Shown: positions 26,375 through 33,719, numbered from the stretch's first letter. The stretch is DNA of 33,719 nucleotides from SMWD01 sp002729875 (GCA_036010905.1 DASCMH010000058.1:1-33719); one strand, 5' to 3'. A program made the numbers and translations. The notes: generated by a model from the letters alone, not told the origin.

Positions 26375-27130
26375 ATGAAACCAACGCTAATTTGTTCATC
26401 GGCATCAGCCCTGAGTTTGATCACCATGCTGCTTTCGGGCGGCGCATTTGCGGCCGAAGAAGCAGAACAAGGTCAAAATGTCGGCGGGGGTGAGATGGGT
26501 ATTGATGCGGTTGTCTTTGAGGGCCAACCCATTACATCCGATCAGGTCATGAGTGACAGTCACCGTTCTTACTCGAGAGGTATGATCTGTGCCGAATGTC
26601 ACCATGTTTCATTCGATCTGGTAACGACGTCAACGAAACAGTTTACGAAAAATTTTCCGCAATTATCGAATGATGAAATCTGGGAAAAGATCGAGGCATT
26701 CCTGCCTGGTCGGGAGCGATTTGCGCTGACAACTTCGTACCAAGGTATACCGACAGCAAGCACAGTGGATATGGTGCTGGACAAGGCGCAGAAAGTTTTC
26801 TTTGTCGTGGCCGAAAAAGGAACCGAGAAGTTGCTCCATATCCAGCAGAACCCAAATGTCAGTGCCGTGCGTTTCAAGGGCTGGACGGTTGCTGATGGTG
26901 GCAAGAAGGAATGGCGCAGCACACAGATTAAGGCGACAGCAGAAATCATCAAGAATGACGATCCTCGGTTTGATGAGTTTCTCACAACATACAACCTGGT
27001 CCGCATGGGTCTGAAGCGCGCCCACCTTCGTTTCGATCTGATTCGTGTGAAGCCGACAGAGATCTATTACTTCGACACGACTCTCGGTGGCGATAAGCTT
27101 TCCGTATACCAACGCTGGCAGCGCGACTAG
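26375..27130 (+). CDS. Secreted flavin split-barrel (PNPOx-like) protein with a haem c motif
   Basis: 251 residues with a cleavable signal peptide (hydrophobic core residues 8-22, cleavage after GGAFA, about residue 26). A single CAECHH haem c attachment site lies at residues 72-77. The rest matches the pyridoxamine-5'-phosphate oxidase-like FMN split barrel: LTTSYQGIPTASTVDMV (118-134), KVFFVVAEKGTEKLLHIQQNPNVSAV (split across 140-165) and a closing IRVKPTEIYYFD (223-234). Cytochrome maturation would take place in the periplasm, so both haem and flavin could sit in one periplasmic protein. It is followed by apbE, which handles flavin outside the cytoplasm. Flavin or haem binding, and any reaction, are inferred. 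No second CxxCH is present. Confidence 0.82.
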   Translation: MKPTLICSSASALSLITMLLSGGAFAAEEAEQGQNVGGGEMGIDAVVFEGQPITSDQVMSDSHRSYSRGMICAECHHVSFDLVTTSTKQFTKNFPQLSNDEIWEKIEAFLPGRERFALTTSYQGIPTASTVDMVLDKAQKVFFVVAEKGTEKLLHIQQNPNVSAVRFKGWTVADGGKKEWRSTQIKATAEIIKNDDPRFDEFLTTYNLVRMGLKRAHLRFDLIRVKPTEIYYFDTTLGGDKLSVYQRWQRD

Positions 27131-27219
27131 TGTTGTCAGCCATTCAGGCTTCCTCGGCCTTGTCTGCATGTGCCGGGCAGGAGCCTGTACGTTCGTCTTT
27201 TGTGGCCGGTTGATAGAGC

Positions 27220-28188
27220 ATGCATCCCGGAACCCGTATATTGGTTTTCATGTTGCTGTTACTGGTTGCTTCGTCGGGTCGGGCCGAGTGGTTTCAGGAA
27301 GGTCAGAACAAAATGGGTACTCGCGTCTTCGTGAAGTTGTGGCACGAAGACGCAAACAAAGCGAGTGAATTGCTGGCTGTTTCGATGGCCGAGATTGATC
27401 GGATCGAAACGTCCATGAGTACCTATCATACGCAGTCGGAGATTTCACGGGTCAACGCCGAAGCTGCTGAGAGCTGGGTGCTGGTAGGTCATGAACTTTT
27501 TGACCTGATCAGGCGTTCATTATCTTTGTCGGAGCAGACCGGTGGTGCATTTGACATCACTTACGACAGCATCGGTCAGTTTTATGATTTCAATAAGCGA
27601 GCACGACCGTCACCTGAGCAAGTCGCGGTCGGGTTGGTAGCTGTCGATTATCGTCATGTGCAACTGGATTCCGATAAATCTGCGGCCCATTTCTCACATT
27701 CCGGTGTCCGTATCAATCTCGGCGGAATAGCAAAAGGCTATGCGATTGAAGGTGTTATCGGGCTTTTGCGAGATGCGGGGGTGCGGCATGCGTTGGCCAA
27801 CGCAGGTGGGGATACTCGAGTGCTGGGCGATCGTATCGGTTTGCCGTGGGTGGTCGGTATCCGGGATCCGGATGATGAGATGAGTATTGTGACCAGGCTT
27901 GAAATAGAAGACGTCGCAATCTCGACATCGGGTGACTATGAGCAGTTTTTCATGGAGGAAGGTGTGCGCTACCATCACATTATTAATCCATCGACCGGTA
28001 GTTCGGCCGGAGCATTGCGAAGTGTGACGATCATCGGACCGGATGCGACGCTGACGGACGGTCTGTCGACTAGTGTTTTTGTGATGGGCCTCGATGCCGG
28101 TATGCGTTTAATCGAGTCGATCCCGAAATATTCCGCGATCATTATCGATGAGAATAAAAACGCGCATTTTTCAAGCGGCGTCAACTAA
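27220..28188 (+). CDS. apbE: FAD:protein FMN transferase ApbE
   Basis: Periplasmic enzyme that takes FMN from FAD and attaches it covalently to Ser/Thr of target proteins, 322 residues. The N-terminus is a signal peptide (ILVFMLLLLVASSGRA). Family motifs: INLGGIAKGYAIEG (165-178), ALANAGGDTRVLG (191-203), ISTSGDYEQFF (234-244), HHIINPSTG (252-260) and DGLSTSVFVMG (280-290; usually D-A-L-S-T). Eighty-nine bases separate it from the haem/split-barrel gene and 30 from the MATE gene, consistent with an operon. I found no clear ApbE acceptor site (such as S/T-G-A-T/S) in the neighbouring proteins, so its target may be elsewhere. Confidence 0.93.
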   Translation: MHPGTRILVFMLLLLVASSGRAEWFQEGQNKMGTRVFVKLWHEDANKASELLAVSMAEIDRIETSMSTYHTQSEISRVNAEAAESWVLVGHELFDLIRRSLSLSEQTGGAFDITYDSIGQFYDFNKRARPSPEQVAVGLVAVDYRHVQLDSDKSAAHFSHSGVRINLGGIAKGYAIEGVIGLLRDAGVRHALANAGGDTRVLGDRIGLPWVVGIRDPDDEMSIVTRLEIEDVAISTSGDYEQFFMEEGVRYHHIINPSTGSSAGALRSVTIIGPDATLTDGLSTSVFVMGLDAGMRLIESIPKYSAIIIDENKNAHFSSGVN

Positions 28189-28218
28189 TCAATACGGATT
28201 CTAAATTTTTCTAGATCT

Positions 28219-29589
28219 ATGAATGAAAAAAAAAGGAAACGCCCAAAACTGACGCAAGGACCGGAAGGTCAGGTCATCCGGTCATTAATGTATCCCACCC
28301 TGCTTGGGATGATTGCGATTGTTTCCTACAACATTTCTGATACTTATTTTATTGGTAAGCTTGGTACAGTGGAGTTGGCTGCCGTCAGCTTCACGTTTCC
28401 CGTCGTGCTCGTTATCGGTTCCATAACAGTCGGTTTGGCCCATGGAACCTCAGCCGTATGTGCCCGATTGTTCGGTGAGGAAAATATCGAGGACGTCGGC
28501 CGAGTTACGGCTCATGCGCTCCTGTTAGGGGTTGCTGTCGGGCTGGTATTTCTGGTTGTGGGTTTGCTGACGATCGACCCGTTGTTTCGATTGCTGGGTG
28601 CCGAGAACGAGACGATTGAGTTCATTCGCCGCTACATGCGAATTTACTATTATGGTGGTGTATTTCTCGTTGTGCCGCTGATCGTCAATCCGGTTTTGCG
28701 GGCGGCAGGGGATGCCAGGACTCCGTCGACGATCGTATCAGCGTGTGCTGTGCTGCATCTTGTGCTAGCGCCGGTGTTGATATTCGGATGGCTGGGGGCA
28801 CCGAAACTCGGCATCGAAGGTGCTGCGGTGGCAACGGTTTTTTCGAATTTTGTCATGACGGTTGCATCTATTTCCGTGGTGTATTTCCGTGAGCATCTGA
28901 TTTCATTTGGATCCTTGTCTTTCCATCTGTTGTGGGACTCATGGCGCAGGATATTGCATGTTGGACTGCCGTCGGCCGCCAGTACGGCCATCGGCCCGCT
29001 CACGATGGCCTTTATTACGAGCCAGATTGCACAGTTCGGTCAGGAGGCTGTTGCGGGTTACGGCGTTGCCTCCCGTATCGAGAGCTTGATCACTCTCGTG
29101 CTGATGGCTCTCAGCGTCGCCGTTACGCCGTTCGTCGGGCAGAATTTCGGTGCGCGTAAGCCAGGCCGCGTGAATAACGGCATCCGCTGGTCATGGTTGT
29201 TTTCGCTTGGGTACGGATTGTGTGTTGCATTGATTCTCGCGCTGGGCGGCGGTGTTATCGCGAGTGCATTTACTGATAGTCAGATGGCGATTGATACTGC
29301 TTCGCTACACTTGCGTATCGTACCAATCAGCTACCTTGCGCTGGGTGTCGCGTTGACGGCAACGAGCGCCTTCAATGCGGTCAGTAAACCGATGTTGGGC
29401 ATGATGATTTCAATGACGCGAACGATTCTGGTTTATGCGCCACTTGCGTTCCTATTCGCCAGGTATTTCGGGCTCACCGGAATCTTTGCTGCAGCGTGTG
29501 CGGCCAATTTTGTGGCGGGTGCCTGCGGGGTGTTATTGAGCCAGAAAGTATTTTTTCGCCAGGATCGAATAGAAACTCAGGCCGGATGA
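28219..29589 (+). CDS. MATE family efflux transporter
   Basis: Inner-membrane exporter of the multidrug and toxic compound extrusion family, 456 residues with about 12 membrane helices in two halves. Family phrases: SLMYPTLLGMIAIVSYNISD (two overlapping parts), YFIGKLGTVELAAVSFTFP and, in the second half, VAGYGVASRIESLITLVLMA with VTPFVGQNFGARKPGRV. It is driven by an H+ or Na+ gradient; substrate unknown. The gene begins with a run of nine A (28226-28234) right after the start codon, a possible slippage site. No clear ribosome site is seen. It sits between apbE and an SDR gene. Confidence 0.92.
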   Translation: MNEKKRKRPKLTQGPEGQVIRSLMYPTLLGMIAIVSYNISDTYFIGKLGTVELAAVSFTFPVVLVIGSITVGLAHGTSAVCARLFGEENIEDVGRVTAHALLLGVAVGLVFLVVGLLTIDPLFRLLGAENETIEFIRRYMRIYYYGGVFLVVPLIVNPVLRAAGDARTPSTIVSACAVLHLVLAPVLIFGWLGAPKLGIEGAAVATVFSNFVMTVASISVVYFREHLISFGSLSFHLLWDSWRRILHVGLPSAASTAIGPLTMAFITSQIAQFGQEAVAGYGVASRIESLITLVLMALSVAVTPFVGQNFGARKPGRVNNGIRWSWLFSLGYGLCVALILALGGGVIASAFTDSQMAIDTASLHLRIVPISYLALGVALTATSAFNAVSKPMLGMMISMTRTILVYAPLAFLFARYFGLTGIFAAACAANFVAGACGVLLSQKVFFRQDRIETQAG

Positions 29590-29632
29590 TTTCAGAAGAA
29601 TTATGGATAAACAGAAACTCTAGGGACTGGCT

Positions 29633-30517
29633 ATGCAGAAAGTGCTCATTATCGGTTGTGGTTACACCGGCATTCGAATGGCTGTGCGCCTGCAAGAGGC
29701 GGGTTACAGCGTCACGGGCACGGCTCGAAGTGAAGCACGTGTTAGCGCGATGCGAAAGGTCGGTATCGAACCGGTTACCGGAGCACTTGACGATGAGCAG
29801 ACACTTCGGCAGCTAGTTGCATTGGATCCTGCTCTGATCGTTTATTTTATCCCGCCGCAAAAAAGCGGGGCCGATCCTTTGGCCGGCGTTGTGGATGCGT
29901 TTCGGCAGTCCAATCCGGAAGCATTTATTTATGCCAGCGCGACTTCAGTATATGGAGATCGACACGGCGACTGGGTTGATGAGAATTCACCTATAGTCGA
30001 TGATGGCGTTGCAGATCGTGGGCGAATCGATGCAGAACGATTGGTAGAAAATGCCGCCAGAGAATACGGATTGCCGATTCGTATCTGTCGCATCAGTGGG
30101 ATTTATGGTCCGGAACGGACATTGAAGGGCATGCTTAAAAGCGGCCACTATAAACTGATCGAGGGTCAGTATAGTTGGGTTGCTCGAATTCATGTGGATG
30201 ACCTCGTGTCCGGTTTCATTGCTGCGTGGGAAAAGGGTGAGAATGGTCACGTCTATAACATGGTTGATCAACAGCCTCATCGGGCAGCCGAATTTGCGAA
30301 CCTTGCGGCTGACCTGAATGAACTCCCGAGGCCTGAAGTGATCGGCGAGGCCGAAGCCAGGGAAAAATACAGCGAAGACGAATGGCGTCGAAAAACGTCA
30401 AGTAAGCGAATACGTTGTGCGACCCTGACTGACCAGTTGGGGGTTGAACTGAAATACCCAACTTTCGAAGATGGGTTGCCCGCGTCAGTGGCGGAGGAGC
30501 GTGCGAGTAGAAATTGA
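29633..30517 (+). CDS. Atypical NAD(P)-dependent epimerase/SDR (YeeZ-like)
   Basis: Cytoplasmic Rossmann-fold protein, 294 residues. The N-terminus VLIIGCGYTGIRMAVRLQ carries the dinucleotide-binding glycines in the atypical GxGYxG form; SATSVYGDRHGDWVDE and ICRISGIYGPERTLKGM are extended-SDR signatures. The catalytic YxxxK pair is absent: the matching stretch reads GRIDAERLVENAA. This is characteristic of atypical SDRs such as YeeZ, which may not be redox enzymes. The ribosome site GGGA is 8-10 bases before the ATG. It is the last long gene of the 26375-30517 run. Confidence 0.85.
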   Translation: MQKVLIIGCGYTGIRMAVRLQEAGYSVTGTARSEARVSAMRKVGIEPVTGALDDEQTLRQLVALDPALIVYFIPPQKSGADPLAGVVDAFRQSNPEAFIYASATSVYGDRHGDWVDENSPIVDDGVADRGRIDAERLVENAAREYGLPIRICRISGIYGPERTLKGMLKSGHYKLIEGQYSWVARIHVDDLVSGFIAAWEKGENGHVYNMVDQQPHRAAEFANLAADLNELPRPEVIGEAEAREKYSEDEWRRKTSSKRIRCATLTDQLGVELKYPTFEDGLPASVAEERASRN

Positions 30518-30518
30518 T

Positions 30519-30647
30519 ATGTCGATCATTGCTCTTTCCTCTTCTGCCATCATTCCAAGATGCTGGTTTGTCATTTCAGTGCTTACGACGTTGTTCATAG
30601 GATATCCGGCGGTGGCTGAGCAAAGGCCTGAGCCGGGAGCGTACTAA
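30519..30647 (+). CDS. Possible small secreted peptide (42 aa)
   Basis: A complete 42-codon frame begins one base after the SDR stop (TGATATG). The product has a polar start, a hydrophobic core (CWFVISVLTTLFIGYP) and a signal-peptidase-like AVA site that would release only EQRPEPGAY. It may be translated by coupling to the SDR gene, since its own ribosome site is weak. Its end overlaps a hairpin between convergent genes. It could be a chance frame or a decayed gene start; I know no match. Confidence 0.3.
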   Translation: MSIIALSSSAIIPRCWFVISVLTTLFIGYPAVAEQRPEPGAY

Positions 30648-30660
30648 TCAGTAATCCCGG
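30633..30660. terminator. Hairpin between convergent SDR and hemD-like genes
   Basis: CCGGGA (30633-30638) pairs with TCCCGG (30655-30660), and TACT (30642-30645) with AGTA (30650-30653) around AATC. It ends directly at the minus-strand stop codon of the HemD-like gene. No T-run follows on either strand, so terminator function is tentative. Confidence 0.4.
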
Positions 30661-31482
30661 TCAGCGATAGTATTTCTCCATGGCGTCGATGTAGCCTTCG
30701 AACACCGAATAGTTTTCTGCAACAAAATCAACTCTCAGGTTCCTCTGCTTTGCACCGTTTGCAGTAACCGGGCCATAGCAGGCAACGGTTCTGTCGGCCA
30801 GCACATCCGAGCGATCCCCCAGAAGGTGTAGCAGGCCGTCAATTTCTCCGACGCTGCTAAATGCAATCAGATCGACCGATCCTGCGAGGATCATTTGTAA
30901 TTCATGTTCGAGTCCATCCGTAACCCGGTGTGTTGCGTAAGCCGGCACACGATGGGGCTTCATACCGATACCCTTCAGGCCCTCCACGTAGTCCGGAATT
31001 ACCGAGGGTTCTTCCATGCCGTAAACCTCCGGAACAGGCAGCAGAATTGAACGGTTGGTTTCACCGCGTCGCTGGAGTTCTTCGATGACGCCCCTCGTGC
31101 TCGCGGCAGGTGGTAACAGGTCGACTTTGACTCCCTGTTCTTGCAGTGCTTTGCCGTCATTCCCAAGTGCGCTGACCTGGATATCGGACAAGATGCTTGA
31201 ATTAAGCCCAAGTACATCAAGCCGGTTGAAAAATGCTTCGATGCCATTTCGGCTGGTGAACGAAATCCAGTCGTAGCCCGATAGGTTGCGAATCGATTTA
31301 TCAAATTCCGAATAATCTTTCATCGGTTCGATGACAATAGTCGGCATCCAAACCGGCAGAGCGCCGTGTCTTACGAGTAGGCGAGCGAGTTTCTGAGCAT
31401 AATTCCGGGGCGCGCAGAACAATATGCGTTTGCCGAACAGTGGAAGATCTTCGCGAGCAATCAGTGTTTTCTCGGCACTCAT
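30661..31482 (-). CDS. hemD: Uroporphyrinogen-III synthase (HemD) family protein
   Basis: 273 residues, with the two alternating domains of HemD, which closes and inverts hydroxymethylbilane to uroporphyrinogen III on the way to haem and other tetrapyrroles. Visible: YDWISFTSRNGIEAFFNRL (about 69-87), VSALGNDGKALQEQGVKVD, VPEVYGMEEPSV, DLIAFSSVGEIDGLLHLL (about 204-221) and VACYGPVTANGAKQRNL. It is not in a hemC-hemD operon; instead its ATG overlaps the stop of a split-barrel flavoprotein gene (TAATG). Sequence conservation is moderate, so it may be a HemD-like protein of another role or the cell's only copy. Confidence 0.78.
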   Translation of the reverse strand: MSAEKTLIAREDLPLFGKRILFCAPRNYAQKLARLLVRHGALPVWMPTIVIEPMKDYSEFDKSIRNLSGYDWISFTSRNGIEAFFNRLDVLGLNSSILSDIQVSALGNDGKALQEQGVKVDLLPPAASTRGVIEELQRRGETNRSILLPVPEVYGMEEPSVIPDYVEGLKGIGMKPHRVPAYATHRVTDGLEHELQMILAGSVDLIAFSSVGEIDGLLHLLGDRSDVLADRTVACYGPVTANGAKQRNLRVDFVAENYSVFEGYIDAMEKYYR

Positions 31483-32057
31483 TATTGAGTATCTTTCAAT
31501 TGCGTTTGTTCTTGCTTCCAGATTTGCAGCGGTGAAAAGCCTTTGCGCATCAATGCCAGGTCCCGTAACTCAATCTTTGTCGGCTTGATCCGGATTATGG
31601 TTGTTTTTCGGGGTTCCTTGTCGGCTTTACCCAGGGCTCTTCGGTATTTTCGCCAGTCGTAAACTTTGAGCGCAGCGATGTAGTCATCTGGCCGATTATC
31701 GTATCGCAGTAGTTCGGGTTCACTGGTTATCTGAACGCCCGTGACGTCATACCAGTCCATCCAGTCCGTAAATGGCGTATTGTAAATTGCGACACTGATA
31801 CTTGGATTGTCTTCGATGTTGGGAATCTTGGTGCCGCGTGATGCCGCCACGAAAACGGTTAGGCCGTCTGAGTAATACTCAATCGGAGTGGCGCGTGGCA
31901 CGCCGTCGCGGCAGGTGGCAAGAACACAGACATTACCTTTGCTGAGGAAACTTGCAATGTGTCGTTCCATATCGGGGCGGGGAAGTTGGGCAGTCAGACC
32001 GGATGACCGTAATCGACCGAACTCAGTCAATTGGTTTTGTGCAGACGGACGTGTCAT
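31482..32057 (-). CDS. Pyridoxamine 5'-phosphate oxidase-like flavin split-barrel protein
   Basis: Cytoplasmic FMN- or F420-type split-barrel protein, 191 residues, without a signal peptide. Family phrases: MERHIASFLSKGNVCVLATC, GVPRATPIEYYSDGLTVFVA, GTKIPNIEDNPSISVAIYN and a late IRIKPTKIELRD. A GGAGAG ribosome site supports the ATG at 32057. It overlaps the HemD-like gene by one base and is divergent from the FAD reductase at 32261. Members of this family bind FMN, F420, haem or bilins, so the link to a tetrapyrrole gene is suggestive, but the substrate is unknown. It is only distantly similar to the secreted split-barrel protein at 26375. Confidence 0.83.
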   Translation of the reverse strand: MTRPSAQNQLTEFGRLRSSGLTAQLPRPDMERHIASFLSKGNVCVLATCRDGVPRATPIEYYSDGLTVFVAASRGTKIPNIEDNPSISVAIYNTPFTDWMDWYDVTGVQITSEPELLRYDNRPDDYIAALKVYDWRKYRRALGKADKEPRKTTIIRIKPTKIELRDLALMRKGFSPLQIWKQEQTQLKDTQ

Positions 32058-32190
32058 TCAAATTCTCTCCAGATGTGGTCAATATGAAAACCTCTGGTTC
32101 ATCGTCATCTTGTGAGCGGCCCGAATTGGATATTACCGAGGACGGAGGCCATGCGGGTGTTAAGGTCTCGTTTTATGGGCGACTCGTCCA

Positions 32191-32219
32191 TTGACGCTGT
32201 TAACTTGTTATCATAGTAT
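32191..32219 (+). promoter_or_regulatory. Candidate promoter of the FAD reductase gene
   Basis: TTGACG (32191-32196) and TAGTAT (32214-32219) are 17 bases apart; a perfect TATAAT at 32217-32222 is 20 bases from the same -35. The predicted leader is about 35 bases. The -10 overlaps the palindrome at 32207-32225. Confidence 0.45.
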
Positions 32220-32225
32220 AATGAC
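32207..32225. promoter_or_regulatory. 19-bp palindrome (candidate operator) upstream of the FAD reductase
   Basis: GTTATCATAGTATAATGAC is an 8-3-8 inverted repeat matching at 6 of 8 positions. Like the korA site it is preceded by CTT and continues to TAG at the same spacing. It overlaps the predicted -10 of the gene at 32261 and could also affect the divergent 32057 gene. Confidence 0.35.
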
Positions 32226-32260
32226 AACTGCCGCACAAGCCCGGAGACCAATTTTTAGCC

Positions 32261-33571
32261 ATGATTTATGATCTAATCATCGTTGGCGCCGGTCCGGGTG
32301 GCGCCATGGCGGCTCGAACTGCTGCTCAAAACGGGCTTAAAGTGTTGCTCCTTGAAAGGAATTCGGAACCCGGGCGTATATCCAGGTATTGCAGTCGCAT
32401 GATGCGCATTGGTTCCGTTGGGTTTCAATCGGATAAAGTCCCCACCGACCTGGAAATGAAACGGGTTACGCTTTCGTTTGAGCTTGGCGATGAAAGTCAG
32501 ATTATTCGCTTGCACGGCCTGCCCGAGGTAGTGACGATTGAGTATCGCGGCGAGTTGGGCCCGTGCCTGAACAAGACCTGGGTTTCGCCGTCTGGAACGG
32601 TCTTCCGCAGACGAGCAACCAGCGAAAACCTGGAAGGCTATGTTGTCGATAAAGAAGAATTGCTGCGTGGACTGATCTTGGAAGCCGAGCAAGTCGGTTG
32701 TGAGGTTCGTGTCGGTACAAAATGCACGGCAATGGAAGATACGCCCGATGGGGTAGTGGTTTACATCAGGCATGCGGCCGGCGAAGAAAAATTAATAACC
32801 CGACGCGCCGTACTCGCTGACGGATCATTTTCGCCGTTGCTGGAGCAGCTTGGCTATAACAAGGGTCGATTGGCTGGGCGCGGACGAATCAAGTTTATGA
32901 CTTATATCCTGGATCGGCTCGATTCGCCTTACGGTGAGTCGAATCATCTGAGTCTGGCAATGCCATCGCGGCACCCGGGATTTGTAAATGTCAATCGATG
33001 GCCGCCAGGACGATTCCATGTCGGTACCTCGGCCAGTGTCACCAGCCGAATTAATCTGCCGAATGTATTGAATACTTTCATGGGTGATTCGCCGTTCAGT
33101 GGGATGTTTGCAGGTGCAAAGATCGTGGAGAAACAGGCATGCAATATGGATCTTCGGCCACCGGTGGCAGATGCCGCACGCGGTAACGTGATCGCTGTCG
33201 GTGACAACGTTGCCTATGCGGAAACGGCTATCAAGGGTGCGATGGGATTGGGATATATGGCGGCCATCGCGAGTCAGGCGGCCCTCCTCGGTCAGGACGG
33301 TAACGCGCTTTATAACAATCACTGGCAGCATGGATTCAACTTCTTCAGCCCCCAGTATAAAAGGTGGAACAAGCGAATCAGGAAAATGCCCGCAGTATTG
33401 GATGACATGCAAATCAATACGTTGTACGAGTGGATCAGCAGTCGGAATATTTCTGGTATGCCCAACGATATTCTTTACGACAATCGTGATCAGTTGTACA
33501 GGGAACTGCCGGAAATCGCCGGAAAACTTATGGGTGAGGCTGTCGATCCGTCAGGCCGCAGCGTGGCATGA
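32261..33571 (+). CDS. Geranylgeranyl reductase-like FAD-dependent oxidoreductase
   Basis: 436 residues. The N-terminal FAD-binding motif is DLIIVGAGPGGAMAARTA (4-21) followed by VLLLER; the second FAD motif is VIAVGDNVAYAETAIKGAMG (about 310-329), in which GD contacts the ribityl chain. The overall layout is that of the geranylgeranyl-reductase/FixC group, which reduces isoprenoid double bonds or passes electrons to quinones. It lacks a recognisable ferredoxin-like tail. An N-terminal SRYCSRMMRIG segment is unusual. It is divergent from the split-barrel/HemD-like pair. Product and partner are unknown; a role in lipid or tetrapyrrole side-chain reduction is only a guess. Confidence 0.82.
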   Translation: MIYDLIIVGAGPGGAMAARTAAQNGLKVLLLERNSEPGRISRYCSRMMRIGSVGFQSDKVPTDLEMKRVTLSFELGDESQIIRLHGLPEVVTIEYRGELGPCLNKTWVSPSGTVFRRRATSENLEGYVVDKEELLRGLILEAEQVGCEVRVGTKCTAMEDTPDGVVVYIRHAAGEEKLITRRAVLADGSFSPLLEQLGYNKGRLAGRGRIKFMTYILDRLDSPYGESNHLSLAMPSRHPGFVNVNRWPPGRFHVGTSASVTSRINLPNVLNTFMGDSPFSGMFAGAKIVEKQACNMDLRPPVADAARGNVIAVGDNVAYAETAIKGAMGLGYMAAIASQAALLGQDGNALYNNHWQHGFNFFSPQYKRWNKRIRKMPAVLDDMQINTLYEWISSRNISGMPNDILYDNRDQLYRELPEIAGKLMGEAVDPSGRSVA

Positions 33572-33703
33572 TGGAATGTGATTCATCACTGACTGACAAC
33601 TACTGCATTGTGCCGGATGCGGAGAATCGTTTCCGGTGACCGATTGTAACCACGCGTAATGCGATAGCGTTGCCGGCTAATAGCCCAACAAGGTGAGATT
33701 GCT

Positions 33704-33719
33704 ATGGTTCTCGAGTCCG
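33704..33719 (+). CDS. Start of a further gene, 3' partial
   Basis: ATG at 33704 preceded by AAGGTGAG at a 7-base spacing, a good ribosome site. Only the first five codons (MVLES) are in the window, so no function can be given. The 130 bases before it hold no clear terminator. Confidence 0.45.

Noticed and set aside
27130..27213. 27-codon frame with a lipobox-like LSAC after the haem/split-barrel gene
   Set aside because: The stretch before the Cys is too short and lacks positive charge for a lipoprotein signal peptide.
26375..28188. ApbE target (flavinylation) site in the adjacent haem/split-barrel protein
   Set aside because: No S/T-G-A-T/S-type acceptor motif is visible in it, so covalent flavinylation is not claimed.
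32084..32194. 36-codon plus-strand frame between the divergent flavoprotein genes
   Set aside because: Weak ribosome site, overlap with the predicted promoter of the next gene and no known match.
12323..32225. Reading the 19-bp palindromes as Zur or Fur boxes
   Set aside because: They share GTTAT/ATAAC ends with Zur boxes, but the arm spacing (5-9-5) differs from the Zur pattern (5-3-5), and they do not match the GATAAT repeats of Fur boxes.
33571..33639. 22-codon frame overlapping the FAD reductase stop (TGATG)
   Set aside because: Too short, no signal or motif; stop-start overlap alone is weak evidence.

Overview
The window (about 50% GC, densely coded) looks like a chromosomal segment of a Gram-negative, aerobic, probably marine or environmental gammaproteobacterium. 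The grounds are a TonB-dependent receptor with a TonB box, a PEP-CTERM surface protein, a Tat lipoprotein, a periplasmic CxxCH protein, E. coli-like promoters and the family-level look of the proteins. The lineage is inferred, not proven. I see no rRNA, tRNA, CRISPR array, transposase or phage gene.

Layout. (1) 1-3633, +: the end of an ABC exporter operon, with a 5'-truncated ATPase and two large ABC-2 permeases. (2) 3893-7693, +: oppBCDF, an oligopeptide importer whose genes are joined by ATGA overlaps. (3) 7700-12286, -: korA-korB (2-oxoacid:ferredoxin oxidoreductase) followed by oppA, the binding protein missing from the opp operon. (4) 12483-13841, +: a diverged trigger factor, convergent with a TPR-sulfotransferase (13838-15394, -). 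(5) 15574-22095: a PEP-CTERM protein (-), a 770-bp gene-free region with tandem repeats, a TonB-dependent receptor (+) and a second, longer paralogue of the PEP-CTERM protein carrying Ig-like repeats and a different C-terminal tail. (6) 22131-24620, +: a membrane-embedded spermidine-synthase-like protein, convergent with a Tat-exported flavin amine oxidase (24739-26202, -). (7) 26375-30517, +: a secreted flavin split-barrel protein with a haem c motif, ApbE flavin transferase, a MATE exporter and an atypical SDR, then a possible tiny secreted peptide ORF. (8) 30661-32057, -: a HemD-like protein plus a cytoplasmic split-barrel flavoprotein, divergent from a geranylgeranyl-reductase-like FAD enzyme (32261-33571, +). 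The first codons of another gene end the window.

How it may work together. The left half handles export, peptide uptake and 2-oxoacid oxidation. The right half (24.7-33.6 kb) is rich in flavoproteins and tetrapyrrole-linked functions, both outside the cytoplasm (amine oxidase, haem/split-barrel protein, ApbE) and inside it (HemD-like, split-barrel, FAD reductase). Similar 19-bp interrupted palindromes lie at the predicted promoters of korA, the TonB receptor, the amine oxidase and the FAD reductase. They may be operators of one regulon that links the halves. The most unusual items are the haem c/split-barrel protein next to apbE, the duplicated surface-protein pair with different anchors, and this shared palindrome.
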